DNA from: a virus
Strand: one strand, 5' to 3'
Length of the DNA: 64,000 bases
Virus record (IMG/VR): IMGVR_UViG_3300020165_000008
Span: 1-64,000 of that record
Made by a program: the position numbers and the translations under genes. A model generated the notes under the pieces. It saw nothing but the letters and a program-made list of their open reading frames with translations. It had not been told where the DNA came from and did not search any database. Positions 45,188 through 52,378 of this stretch are shown here, piece after piece (position 1 is the first letter of the stretch; every line of letters starts with the position of its first letter).

Positions 45188-45892
45188 TTAGATTTCTCCG
45201 TTGTCCCACTCGGCTCTTAGATTTCGATATTTTTTTCTTACTTTTGTTAGAGAAGAAGTTATTTGCTTTGTGCTAAAGCCGGTAATCTCCCGCAGGTAAA
45301 CATACACAGCTTTTTTGTTAAAAATGTCAATCTGCTCTACTGACTCAAATAAAACTTCGACTGCTTCTAAGATTTTTCTATCTTGAGCGCTGGATGTTTC
45401 TTCCTTCCACCATACTATTTCTTCGTGGAGCACCTCAATGAACTCTGCTTTTGTGCGATCTTGGATGTAAGTGTTTCGAACGATAAGCTTTTCATCCATC
45501 ATTGTATCAGAAACATCCAAGGCAACTTCTTTTTGAAGCTTCTTTTTTCTTTTCTTGGTCTCGGCAATAAACCAGTTCTTTGTGATCACTGAAAAGTAAG
45601 TAAAGGCTTTATAACCCTTTTCAACATCAAACTTTTCTAAGATTGTAACCAAAAAGACTTTACAATCTTCTTTTAGAATATCGCAATTTGGAAGTGAGTT
45701 AAACTTATAGGTATAAACAATCTTATCAACTAACTCGTCAAAAGCAGGTTGGATTAGTGTGCCGTATAGCTCTTCTCTTCTAGCTTTTGATTCTGATTTA
45801 CAGTATTCAAGGATTGCGTCCTCGTGTACCTGCGTAAAATACATGTTTTTTTTCTTTGGATACTTGCTCTTCCTTCTCTTCTTCACTGTCAT
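45188..45892 (-). CDS. 55: RNA polymerase late sigma factor, gp55-like
   Basis: 234 aa. The middle carries a sigma region 2-like segment: LIQPAFDELVDKIVYTYKF, then CDILKEDCKVFLVTILEKFD and the KAFTYFSVITKNWFI stretch that corresponds to the -10-binding helix of sigma-70 proteins. The N-terminus is very basic (KKRRKSKYPKKK). The C-terminal part is helical, with a possible weak region 4 (YLREITGFSTKQITSSLTKVRKKYRN). T4 gp55 (185 aa) directs late transcription from TATAAATA promoters; this protein probably reads the AACTATTTAT motif here. The start at 45892 has GAGGAG upstream, which makes an 86-nt overlap with the preceding gene. Confidence 0.88.
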   Translation of the reverse strand: MTVKKRRKSKYPKKKNMYFTQVHEDAILEYCKSESKARREELYGTLIQPAFDELVDKIVYTYKFNSLPNCDILKEDCKVFLVTILEKFDVEKGYKAFTYFSVITKNWFIAETKKRKKKLQKEVALDVSDTMMDEKLIVRNTYIQDRTKAEFIEVLHEEIVWWKEETSSAQDRKILEAVEVLFESVEQIDIFNKKAVYVYLREITGFSTKQITSSLTKVRKKYRNLRAEWDNGEI

Positions 45893-46196
45893 CTATTTGC
45901 TCCTCTAGGGCATCTGTAAGCTCTTCTTCCTCTAACCTGCTAAACAGGGTTGTAAAGTCTCCAACTCTCTCTGAGACGGCCTTTGAGTGCTCTAACAAGG
46001 CACGTAAGGTTTCATCTCCATAAAAGGATTCAAGCTGGTATACTTGTTCGACGTGGCGATGATAAATGTTGAGGTCTGTAATCACTTCCTCGACTTCTAA
46101 TGAAAGGTCTGAAAGGTCGGTTACAAGGCGGCGGCCATACCAAGTTAGAATTACATTAAGTAATACCGAAACTGTTATAATACCATAAATCATCAA
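45807..46196 (-). CDS. Membrane-anchored coiled-coil protein overlapping the sigma gene
   Basis: 129 aa. Residues 2-20 (MIYGIITVSVLLNVILTWY) form an N-terminal membrane anchor. A helical, heptad-rich part follows (LSLEVEEVITDLNIYHRHVE..., FYGDETLRALLEHSKAV), then a highly acidic linker and the end HVFYAGTRGRNP. Such proteins often lie next to the late sigma gene in marine T4-like phages; function is unknown. The last 28 codons are read in a different frame over the first part of the sigma gene, an unusually long overlap. It starts 4 nt inside the FmdB-type gene. Confidence 0.72.
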   Translation of the reverse strand: MMIYGIITVSVLLNVILTWYGRRLVTDLSDLSLEVEEVITDLNIYHRHVEQVYQLESFYGDETLRALLEHSKAVSERVGDFTTLFSRLEEEELTDALEEQIDDSEEEKEEQVSKEKKHVFYAGTRGRNP

Positions 46197-46459
46197 TCCA
46201 ACATCCTATTTGCTAAATTATTTTTTTCGTCTTGAAGAATTTTTCTGTTTTCTTCAATGTAATCTTTTGTTAGTTCGCCGGTCTTTTTTGAAGTTTCTTC
46301 GGCGGTTCTTCGGATACTAACAGTAGATAATTGTTTTGTTATTTCGCCTTTATCGGCGCAATCATACACTTCTGAGCAAGTGGTTGGGGTTTCGTCGGAC
46401 CCAACCATTGCCTTGAAGGATGAACCACATTTTTTACATTCGTAAGCGTAAATGGGCAT
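46193..46459 (-). CDS. FmdB-type zinc ribbon protein
   Basis: 88 aa. Begins MPIYAYECKKCGSSFKAMVG, the hallmark of FmdB/CxxC-CxxC regulatory-type zinc ribbons. The first Cys pair is C8/C11; the second pair is widened (C28 and C34, in TTCSEVYDCAD). After the ribbon comes a Ser/Thr-rich linker and a basic helix (KDYIEENRKILQDEKNNLAN). Small phage copies are common; the function is unknown but may be protein- or nucleic-acid-binding. It begins at a TAATG junction with the nucleotidyltransferase gene and precedes the membrane coiled-coil gene. Confidence 0.82.
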   Translation of the reverse strand: MPIYAYECKKCGSSFKAMVGSDETPTTCSEVYDCADKGEITKQLSTVSIRRTAEETSKKTGELTKDYIEENRKILQDEKNNLANRMLD

Positions 46460-46875
46460 TATTCTTCTTTGTTATAGTAATCAGAAGATGAACGGATCTT
46501 CATTCCAAGTCCATCAACTATTTCTGCTCCAATCTCTTTACAAGTTGTAGCTTCTGGAATCTCATCTACAAAGCGATCTCCGCCTTTTGCGAAGATGTCG
46601 GGGCTAACGGCTTGTAAAGACCTACATACCGTAGGGTCCTCATCGATAGAAAGGAACACCTCGTCGACACACTTGAGAGAGGAGACGATCTTAAGTCTAT
46701 CTCCCTCGGTCATAAACGGGGTGCCCTTCTTGAGTACTGCCTGATTATCATTATTAACAATAACAATCAACTTATCTCCAAGCTTGGCGGCCATCTCTAA
46801 ATACTCAATGTGACCAACGTGAATCGGATCAAAATAACCGCTGGCCACGACTGTTCTATTCTCTTTCAAGATCAC
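46459..46875 (-). CDS. Cytidylyltransferase-fold nucleotidyltransferase
   Basis: 138 aa. Shows ASGYFDPIHVGHIEYL with the catalytic HxGH (H19, H22), then LIVIVNNDNQAVLKKGTPFM, EGDRLKIVSSLKCVDEVFLS and SPDIFAKGGDR. Members transfer CMP or AMP to sugar or polyol phosphates (TagD, HldE C-terminal domain). This single-domain version is frequent in phages; the substrate is unknown. It differs clearly from the second nucleotidyltransferase at 48683-49093, so the island has two. The likely start is GTG at 46875 with GAGG upstream, overlapping the 67-aa gene by 20 nt. It marks the boundary between the glycan island and the regulatory genes. Confidence 0.88.
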   Translation of the reverse strand: MILKENRTVVASGYFDPIHVGHIEYLEMAAKLGDKLIVIVNNDNQAVLKKGTPFMTEGDRLKIVSSLKCVDEVFLSIDEDPTVCRSLQAVSPDIFAKGGDRFVDEIPEATTCKEIGAEIVDGLGMKIRSSSDYYNKEE

Positions 46876-47059
46876 CTTCTACTGCCTCTTCTAGCTCTGA
46901 AAGGTCTCCGGATACGACAGGCGGATTGGTTACCACAAGCCCATCATCGGACATCTCAAAAACCATATCGTTAAGAAGCGGCATAATATCTGCTTGCTCC
47001 CAAAGACATTTTTGTAGAACCATTAACAGGGCTCCGGCTGCTTGATTTGATAGTTTCAT
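46856..47059 (-). CDS. Small conserved phage protein
   Basis: 67 aa with a textbook ribosome binding site (AAAGGAGAAAACTA then ATG at 47059). Begins MKLSNQAAGALLMVLQKCLW, a helix, followed by EQADIMPLLNDMVFEM and a strand-turn DDGLVVTNPPVV, with an acidic tail. The pattern is known to me from small unassigned proteins of marine T4-like phages. Function unknown. It lies between the dehydratase gene and the nucleotidyltransferase gene, with a 15-nt gap upstream. Confidence 0.72.
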   Translation of the reverse strand: MKLSNQAAGALLMVLQKCLWEQADIMPLLNDMVFEMSDDGLVVTNPPVVSGDLSELEEAVEGDLERE

Positions 47060-47074
47060 TAGTTTTCTCCTTTA

Positions 47075-48025
47075 TTACCATCTAAAGTTAATATTAAAAA
47101 AATTAACTATATTTTTTATTTCTTCATCGAACTGTTTTTGCGGACTCCACCCCAGCTGCCTTAGTTTGTTATCATTTAAGGAATATCTAACATCTTGCCC
47201 TTCTCTGGTGTGTTCTAGATCAACATAAGATTCTATAGGCAATTCCTTGCCAAAGTAAGCGTTTATTATTTTTTGAACTGTTGTTTTGTTTTTTTGTTCT
47301 AAATTACCTGAAATGTTATAAATTTCATTTACTTTGCCAGAATTAATAATTGCTAACACGGCTTCGGCAGTATCTTCAGCGTGAAGCCAATTTCTAACCG
47401 GCTCCCCTTTATTGTGAAGTTTTATTCTTTTTCCTAATTGCAAAGCTTTAACTGAAATTGGTATCAATTTTTCCGGGTATTGATTTATCCCATAGTTGTT
47501 TGTTGGTCTTACAATAACATAATTAATGTTATAAGTTCTCGCCCATGCATTTATCAACATATCTGCAGCTGCTTTAGATGCCGAGTAAGGGTTACTAGGG
47601 TTCAATGTATCTGTCTCAAAATGTTCTCCTTCAACGATGTCTCCATACACTTCATCGGTACTAAAATGTAGTAATATCGGCTGGTTGAAAACGTTTTTTT
47701 GTTTATTGCGAATTAAGTCTAAAAGATTTTTAACTCCATTAATATTTGAATGAAGAAAATCATTACTGTCGACAATACTATTTCCTACATGTGATTCAGC
47801 AGCTAGATTGATAACATAATCACAATCTGGTAGGTGTTTCAAAGAAGCTATATCCTCTTTCAAAAAAGAGAAATTTTTGTGCTTTTTAAACTCATAAATT
47901 AAATTTTGGTTTGCGGCATATGAGCATTTATCAATGCCCAACACTTTCCACCCTTCACTCAGGCACTTTCTAGTGACGTGCGATCCTATTAGGCCCAGGC
48001 ATCCGGTTACAATAACTATCTTCAT
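47075..48025 (-). CDS. NAD-dependent sugar dehydratase, RmlB-like
   Basis: 316 aa, extended SDR. The cofactor loop is GCLGLIG (8-14). The active site shows STDEVYG (122-128) and Tyr147/Lys151 in YSASK; NNYGINQYPEKLIP is typical of nucleotide-sugar 4,6-dehydratases of the RmlB group. The product would be a 4-keto-6-deoxy-sugar nucleotide. It is slightly shorter than RmlB (about 350 aa). No RmlA, RmlC or RmlD is seen in the window, though the neighbouring cupin and SDRs could take up the intermediate. It has a good ribosome binding site (AAAGGTG). Confidence 0.88.
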   Translation of the reverse strand: MKIVIVTGCLGLIGSHVTRKCLSEGWKVLGIDKCSYAANQNLIYEFKKHKNFSFLKEDIASLKHLPDCDYVINLAAESHVGNSIVDSNDFLHSNINGVKNLLDLIRNKQKNVFNQPILLHFSTDEVYGDIVEGEHFETDTLNPSNPYSASKAAADMLINAWARTYNINYVIVRPTNNYGINQYPEKLIPISVKALQLGKRIKLHNKGEPVRNWLHAEDTAEAVLAIINSGKVNEIYNISGNLEQKNKTTVQKIINAYFGKELPIESYVDLEHTREGQDVRYSLNDNKLRQLGWSPQKQFDEEIKNIVNFFNINFRW

Positions 48026-48388
48026 TTAATCACCTTTAATTATTCTGTAACTGTCATCATCAAAATGTTGAGTTGAGAACTCAAACAACTCAGTATCTTC
48101 TAATGCTATCATCTGGTGTCTTAGACCTCGATGCACATGAAAATTATCTCCTCTCTCTAGCACAACTTCATCTGCCTTCTCAATGTCATCCTGATCAGAA
48201 TATCTAACCAGGACCTTTCCGGACTGTATATAGAAGACTTCATCTTTCAGTTCGTGGTAATGCCAAGAGCATTTTTTTCCTTTCACAAAAAATAAAAGCT
48301 TTCCGCAATATTCTTCTTTGTTAACAATCCACTTTTCATAACCCCAACCTTTAGGGACAAAGTGCATTTCTAAAAAATTCTTCATCAT
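48026..48388 (-). CDS. Cupin-domain protein, sugar isomerase-like
   Basis: 120 aa. A single cupin barrel with CSWHYHELKDEVFYIQSGKV (first metal-binding motif, H/H/E pattern) and GDNFHVHRGLRHQMIALED (second motif His). GWGYEKWIVNKEEYCGKLL at the start resembles the mannose-6-phosphate isomerase type II/GMP cupin domain. It probably isomerises or binds a sugar phosphate or nucleotide sugar. ATG at 48388 has AAAGGA upstream. It overlaps the HAD phosphatase gene by 38 nt and precedes the dehydratase. Confidence 0.8.
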   Translation of the reverse strand: MMKNFLEMHFVPKGWGYEKWIVNKEEYCGKLLFFVKGKKCSWHYHELKDEVFYIQSGKVLVRYSDQDDIEKADEVVLERGDNFHVHRGLRHQMIALEDTELFEFSTQHFDDDSYRIIKGD

Positions 48389-48686
48389 TTATTCCTTTAT
48401 CATCAACATACACATCTCCGGATGGCTTACCTAGAAATAAGCTATGGTATTTAACACCCCAATTCTCTAACTGCTCTTGTGTAAGGGTGAAAAACAGTTT
48501 ATGGGCCTCGATTGCATTATTACAAGTTCGTCCCATTCCTCGTGCTGTTTGAAAAATTATAGTATTACCTTCTTCAAATAGTTTATTAATTTCATCTATT
48601 CTCTCTTGTAGTGGCTCTGAATTCTTATACACGCCATCAACGTTTGTACAAATGGTACCATCTATATCGAATACATATGTCTTCAT
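48351..48686 (-). CDS. Small HAD-superfamily phosphatase
   Basis: 111 aa. The nucleophile motif is FDIDGTIC (D7, D9); QTARGM is the second motif, and a Lys in LGKPSGD and DVYVDDKG (acidic pair) complete the HAD set. No cap domain fits in this length. The size and motifs resemble HAD phosphatases in capsule and polysaccharide gene clusters, shorter than GmhB (about 190 aa). It may dephosphorylate a sugar bisphosphate, for example a heptose-1,7-bisphosphate, but this is inference. ATGA overlap with the nucleotidyltransferase gene. Confidence 0.82.
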   Translation of the reverse strand: MKTYVFDIDGTICTNVDGVYKNSEPLQERIDEINKLFEEGNTIIFQTARGMGRTCNNAIEAHKLFFTLTQEQLENWGVKYHSLFLGKPSGDVYVDDKGINDEEFFRNALCP

Positions 48687-49093
48687 AGTCCGTTTAAGAT
48701 CTTAGTTGTTGAATACTTACTTATTCTATCATAAAAAATTATTTTGTCAACTAAATTTTTACCTATAATTTTTTTATTTTTATAATCAGAACCAATAACA
48801 ATTATCTTGGCATCGCAAAGTACTATTTGGTCTTCAAGCTCGGCGTCTGTACCAAAAACTTTTACTTCATCAATAAACCTAATTGCTTTCAACATCGCCA
48901 CCCTGTCCTGCAGGTTGTTATATGGTCGCTCAGGGCCTTTGGACCCTCTAACCCTATCATCGGTATCAACTCCGACAATGAGCCGCTCACCGAACGATTG
49001 AGCGAACTTGAAAAGTTCTAAATGACCTCGATGCAGGACATCAAAACATCCATTTGTCCAAACCGTCTTAATAGTTTCCATACCATGGCTCAT
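48683..49093 (-). CDS. Sugar-phosphate nucleotidyltransferase, HldE C-terminal-domain-like
   Basis: 136 aa from ATG 49093; an ATG at 49081 (METIKTVW...) is equally possible, with no clear ribosome binding site for either. VWTNGCFDVLHRGHLELFKF contains HRGH (21-24). VDTDDRVRGSKGPERPYNNL and DRVAMLKAIRFIDEVKVFGT closely follow the adenylyltransferase half of HldE (RfaE), which makes ADP-D-glycero-beta-D-manno-heptose. A separate PfkB kinase gene at 50307-51053 resembles the other half, so HldE looks split. Overlaps the epimerase gene at 49068. Confidence 0.87.
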   Translation of the reverse strand: MSHGMETIKTVWTNGCFDVLHRGHLELFKFAQSFGERLIVGVDTDDRVRGSKGPERPYNNLQDRVAMLKAIRFIDEVKVFGTDAELEDQIVLCDAKIIVIGSDYKNKKIIGKNLVDKIIFYDRISKYSTTKILNGL

Positions 49094-50030
49094 CTATAAG
49101 TTTGTACATTTTAATCAACTGTCGGATACCATCGTCTAGATCATATTTGCATTCAAAACCCAGATCATAAAGCTTTTGGCTGCTAACAATATAGTCTCTC
49201 TTGTCCGGATCTTGAGTAAATTCAGCTTTTATGATTTCAACCGGTATATGCTGTTGAATTTTTTTAGCTAATTGTAATTTGTTCATATTAATAGAGTCAT
49301 TTCCTATGTTAAATGTCTCATTTTTACATTTGTCCCAATTGTTGATAACAAACTGAAAAACACGACATATGTCCCAAATATGCACATAATTTCTCATAAA
49401 TTCACACTCATAAAGTACTAAAACCTTGTCTTTGAGCGCCTTTAGAACAAAATTATTAACTAGCAAATCCGTTCTAGCTCTGCTTGATGGTCCAAAAACA
49501 GTTGCCAACCTAAGTGTACAGCTGCCATCAGTATCTTGATAGACTTTCTCTGCTTCAACTTTTGTTTTTCCATAGAGAGAAACCGGGTTTAGAGGGGACT
49601 CTTCAGTACATACAGATCCGCTCTTGCTAACACCATATCCAGAGTTGGTGCACGGGTAAATCAAGATCTGCTCTGGTCTTTTAACTTCTGCTATCCATTT
49701 ATTAATCTCGAAGTTAATCTCAACGGCGTCACGCTCCCTCTTGTCACAAAGAGGAAATCCGACCAGGGCTGCAAGAGGAATGATGACGTTCGCCTCTGCT
49801 AGTAGATGTCGGAAGGGTTCTTTTTTGCGGACGTCCAGTTTTTTAAAATAAAAATTGGGGTCGCCAACATACCTCAATAAAGATGTTGGCTCATATTCTA
49901 GTGTGTCAACAACTTTAACTGTATGGCCTTCCTTGAGAAAGAAGCCAACCAGCTCGCTTCCTATGTATCCAGCACCCCCGGTTATAAGAATATTTAATTT
50001 TTTTGTAAAATCTGTTGTTATTGCTTTCAT
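49068..50030 (-). CDS. NAD-dependent nucleotide-sugar epimerase/dehydratase
   Basis: 320 aa from ATG 50030 (GGAG 10 nt upstream, ATGA overlap with the Mpo1-like gene); a GTG at 50054 would add 8 residues. Extended SDR: GGAGYIG (18-24), catalytic Tyr153/Lys157 in YGKTK, and substrate-loop residues in RLATVFGPSSRARTDLLVNN and MRNYVHIWDI. The closest known roles are 4- or 3,5-epimerases or dehydratases acting on nucleotide sugars (UDP-glucose 4-epimerase-like). It lies between the split HldE-like genes, so an ADP-heptose epimerase (HldD-like) role is possible, but the sequence alone does not settle it. Confidence 0.87.
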   Translation of the reverse strand: MKAITTDFTKKLNILITGGAGYIGSELVGFFLKEGHTVKVVDTLEYEPTSLLRYVGDPNFYFKKLDVRKKEPFRHLLAEANVIIPLAALVGFPLCDKRERDAVEINFEINKWIAEVKRPEQILIYPCTNSGYGVSKSGSVCTEESPLNPVSLYGKTKVEAEKVYQDTDGSCTLRLATVFGPSSRARTDLLVNNFVLKALKDKVLVLYECEFMRNYVHIWDICRVFQFVINNWDKCKNETFNIGNDSINMNKLQLAKKIQQHIPVEIIKAEFTQDPDKRDYIVSSQKLYDLGFECKYDLDDGIRQLIKMYKLIDEPWYGNY

Positions 50031-50317
50031 CTTTCTATTTCTCCAAAGATCCACTGTTTAAACATAACTGCATCAGACATTTTCGCAAACAGGGGGTTTC
50101 TAAAGGCCGCAGGAGTGTTTTGCTCAAAAAAGTAATGTCCGGACCAAGCAAAAGGATACACAACCAGTGGTGCTAAGAATAGTAATAAAAACTTAAATGT
50201 TATAATACAGTAAATTATGTAACTCATTGTTACAAGTTGGCCCAGCACGTGCAGTCTTCGACACCATAAGTTTTGATGTAAAGATAAATATTTATTATAG
50301 TACTCCTTAAAATTCAT
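50027..50317 (-). CDS. Mpo1-like (DUF962) membrane protein
   Basis: 96 aa. HVLGQLV, VVYPFAWSGHYFFEQNTPAAFRNPL and DAVMFKQW reproduce the conserved DUF962/Mpo1 pattern (His near the start, then GHxxxExNxPA). Yeast Mpo1 is an iron-dependent dioxygenase that shortens 2-hydroxy fatty acids. Two hydrophobic segments (about 26-55) indicate a membrane protein. Finding it inside a sugar island suggests modification of a lipid carrier, lipid A or fatty acyl group, which is inference. It overlaps the PfkB kinase gene by 11 nt and is co-transcribed. Confidence 0.82.
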   Translation of the reverse strand: MNFKEYYNKYLSLHQNLWCRRLHVLGQLVTMSYIIYCIITFKFLLLFLAPLVVYPFAWSGHYFFEQNTPAAFRNPLFAKMSDAVMFKQWIFGEIER

Positions 50318-51053
50318 TTATTGTATTAACTCCTTTTGTCTGAACAACCCTTGTTGCACACTCGTTTGCAAACTGTATGGCACAAGCAATATCTTTATTT
50401 TTTATAAAATCAACGCCCAAGGCGGCCAAGAAGGTATCCCCAGCGCCACAGACGTCTTTAATTTCTACCTTCCCAACTGGGAAGTGTGTCTTGCCCAACC
50501 GGCAACCACCAGAACCAAGAGTCACGATTACTTTTTCCTGTGCCCATTTTGTTTTTTCAATGAATCCCTTCGAAGCTTCGTATTCGTGCTTGTTGATCTT
50601 GATGTATTTGCACCCCTTGCAATAATCTCCTATAATTTTTTTTGTATCAATAAAAACCAAATTATGATTATCACAAATAAATCTAATATCTTCTTCAAGC
50701 AGAAAACCTTTATTATAATCTGACACTATAATCAACTCAAAATCTGATAAGAAATCACGATCTAAATTTTGGATTCTTTCAATTTTTGCTTCTCCGGAGT
50801 CTACCCGAAGAAACATATGGTTTGTCTCTTCGTGCACGAATCTTTTTTTTTCAATTAAAATTTTATTTGTTTTTATTATTGCCGGAACCCCTAGGGAAGT
50901 TACGTTTTGATAAACGTTCCCAGCCATGCCTAAGTTTTGTTTTTCATGAGATGGTATAAAAACAGGCACAGGCGCATCTGGACAAAGGCGATGAGAACTC
51001 CCATATACATGTACATCTCTGCAGCTATCACCAACAACTAGAATCCTACTCAT
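50307..51053 (-). CDS. PfkB-family sugar kinase, HldE kinase-domain-like
   Basis: 248 aa, short for the family (about 310 aa). VVGDSCRDVHVYG opens it; QNLGMAGNV (40-46) corresponds to the substrate-binding motif; VSDYNKGFL is typical of the HldE kinase domain; DVCGAGDTFLAALG (201-214) holds the anion hole and catalytic Asp206. In HldE this domain phosphorylates D-glycero-beta-D-manno-heptose 7-phosphate at C1. Together with the nucleotidyltransferase at 48683-49093 it would rebuild a split HldE. The missing length lies in the lid region around residues 60-100. Confidence 0.87.
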   Translation of the reverse strand: MSRILVVGDSCRDVHVYGSSHRLCPDAPVPVFIPSHEKQNLGMAGNVYQNVTSLGVPAIIKTNKILIEKKRFVHEETNHMFLRVDSGEAKIERIQNLDRDFLSDFELIIVSDYNKGFLLEEDIRFICDNHNLVFIDTKKIIGDYCKGCKYIKINKHEYEASKGFIEKTKWAQEKVIVTLGSGGCRLGKTHFPVGKVEIKDVCGAGDTFLAALGVDFIKNKDIACAIQFANECATRVVQTKGVNTINEF

Positions 51054-51468
51054 TTTTCATTCTCCGGGGCCATGATATATCCCAGTCCTTGAAGTCGGCT
51101 GCTAAACAATCAATCTTGTAATCTTTTCGGCCGCCGGCGACTTCTTGAATTTTGTTCTTTGCCACATTTCTTATCCCATTGAGACCATGAGTTAACTCTA
51201 AATTGTTTCCATCTTTGATACCTTTTCTATAGTTTGCTTCATTGTGCCAGATGTGCAGATTCATTTGAGACAAAACAACTATAGCACGAATGGTCTCGGC
51301 TGTGATGGGCTCGCTTGCTTCTAACAATAGTTGAATATCATGCACGATATCTGATATCTCACCAGCATATTCTTTCTTGTGCTCGGTTATAAAAACTTCT
51401 TTTAATTGTGCAATTGATAATCTATCTATTAGTTCAGATAAAGTTGGTAAATATAATCTATTATTCAT
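51046..51468 (-). CDS. Hypothetical protein in the sugar island
   Basis: 140 aa, helical: LSELIDRLSIAQLKEVFITE, then HKKEYAGEISDIVHDIQLLL and the end GGRKDYKIDCLAADFKDWDISW. The segment LELTHGLNGIRNVAKNKI is the best conserved-looking part, and I associate similar proteins with polysaccharide clusters, but no family is established. It stands where an isomerase (GmhA) would complete a heptose pathway, yet it has no SIS-domain sequence pattern. Overlaps the kinase gene by 8 nt and the SDR gene by 8 nt. Confidence 0.65.
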   Translation of the reverse strand: MNNRLYLPTLSELIDRLSIAQLKEVFITEHKKEYAGEISDIVHDIQLLLEASEPITAETIRAIVVLSQMNLHIWHNEANYRKGIKDGNNLELTHGLNGIRNVAKNKIQEVAGGRKDYKIDCLAADFKDWDISWPRRMKNE

Positions 51469-52378
51469 TTTGTTTTTTTGTTTCCTCTATAAAGTATTTT
51501 ACACTATTTTTTATACCGGTGTCAAGAGAGAATTTAAATAAAAAATCTTTGTTTAAAGCAGCTAGTGTTTTTTGTATATTTATTTTTTTCTCTTTTACTC
51601 CTACGTATTTTGTTAAATCATGGCCAATTAAAGTTTGATCAAAGTTAAAATTCTCAGCTACCATGCTAGCAAAATCATTAATTGAATTATCTTGGCCTGT
51701 GCCTATGTTATAAATCTCATTTTCTTTATCAAGTAGGTTTAACATGATATCGACGGCGTCATCAACATAAACCAATTCCCTTCTTTGCTCGCCATCACCC
51801 CAGACAACAAACTCGTTATTGTAGTTTTTAGCATTATAACAATTACGAATAAAATCAAAAATAAAATGATTATCATCTAGTTCAAAATTAGGCCCATACA
51901 GCGTTGAGGGGACAAAATACAGCCACTTCAATCCATATTGTTTCTCTATTGCATGCAGGCCTGCTAGGAGCATCCTCTTCGTCATGGCATAGGTGTAGAG
52001 AGACTTTTCTGGCTTTCCTAAGAGGTAATTTTCCTCAACCATCTCTAAGTCCGGACTGTACGAACAACTAGTCCCCATACAGATCATCTTTGCATGCGGC
52101 TGATTTGTTTTCCAATACTCAAGGATATTAGTGTTGATGGCTTGATTCGCTAGCCATTGATCTCCCGGATGTTTTAAACAATAATCACCGGCTTTCGTTA
52201 CTGCGGCTAAGTGGAAGATAAGATCAAACCGTATGTCATTGTACCGGTATAGGTTCTCAATATTTTTAAGGTTTGCTATCTTTGAGTTAGAGATTGAGAT
52301 ATCCCATCCTAAGCGCTCGACCTTTTTGACTAAGTGTTTTCCGAGGAAACCAGTGGCGCCCGTTATTAAAACTTTCAC
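51461..52378 (-). CDS. NAD-dependent epimerase/reductase, WcaG-like
   Basis: 305 aa, SDR fold. GATGFLG (7-13) binds NAD(P). Tyr130/Lys134 in YTYAMTK are catalytic; LYFVPSTLYGPNFELDDNHF and GDGEQRRELVYVDDAV resemble GDP-L-fucose synthase and related 3,5-epimerase/4-reductases. The lack of a recognisable GDP-mannose dehydratase in the window means the exact substrate is open. ATGA overlap with the methyltransferase gene; it would act on keto-sugar nucleotides made by the dehydratases nearby. Confidence 0.87.
   Translation of the reverse strand: MKVLITGATGFLGKHLVKKVERLGWDISISNSKIANLKNIENLYRYNDIRFDLIFHLAAVTKAGDYCLKHPGDQWLANQAINTNILEYWKTNQPHAKMICMGTSCSYSPDLEMVEENYLLGKPEKSLYTYAMTKRMLLAGLHAIEKQYGLKWLYFVPSTLYGPNFELDDNHFIFDFIRNCYNAKNYNNEFVVWGDGEQRRELVYVDDAVDIMLNLLDKENEIYNIGTGQDNSINDFASMVAENFNFDQTLIGHDLTKYVGVKEKKINIQKTLAALNKDFLFKFSLDTGIKNSVKYFIEETKKQNE

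Noticed and set aside
47086-47108. AT-only inverted repeat AGTTAAT/ATTAACT at the end of the dehydratase gene as a terminator
   Set aside because: Seven A/T pairs make a weak stem without GC content and it lies inside the last codons; likely chance in AT-rich DNA.
48351-48686. Naming the HAD protein GmhB
   Set aside because: At 111 aa it is far shorter than GmhB and resembles small capsule-cluster HAD phosphatases; only the general family is supported.
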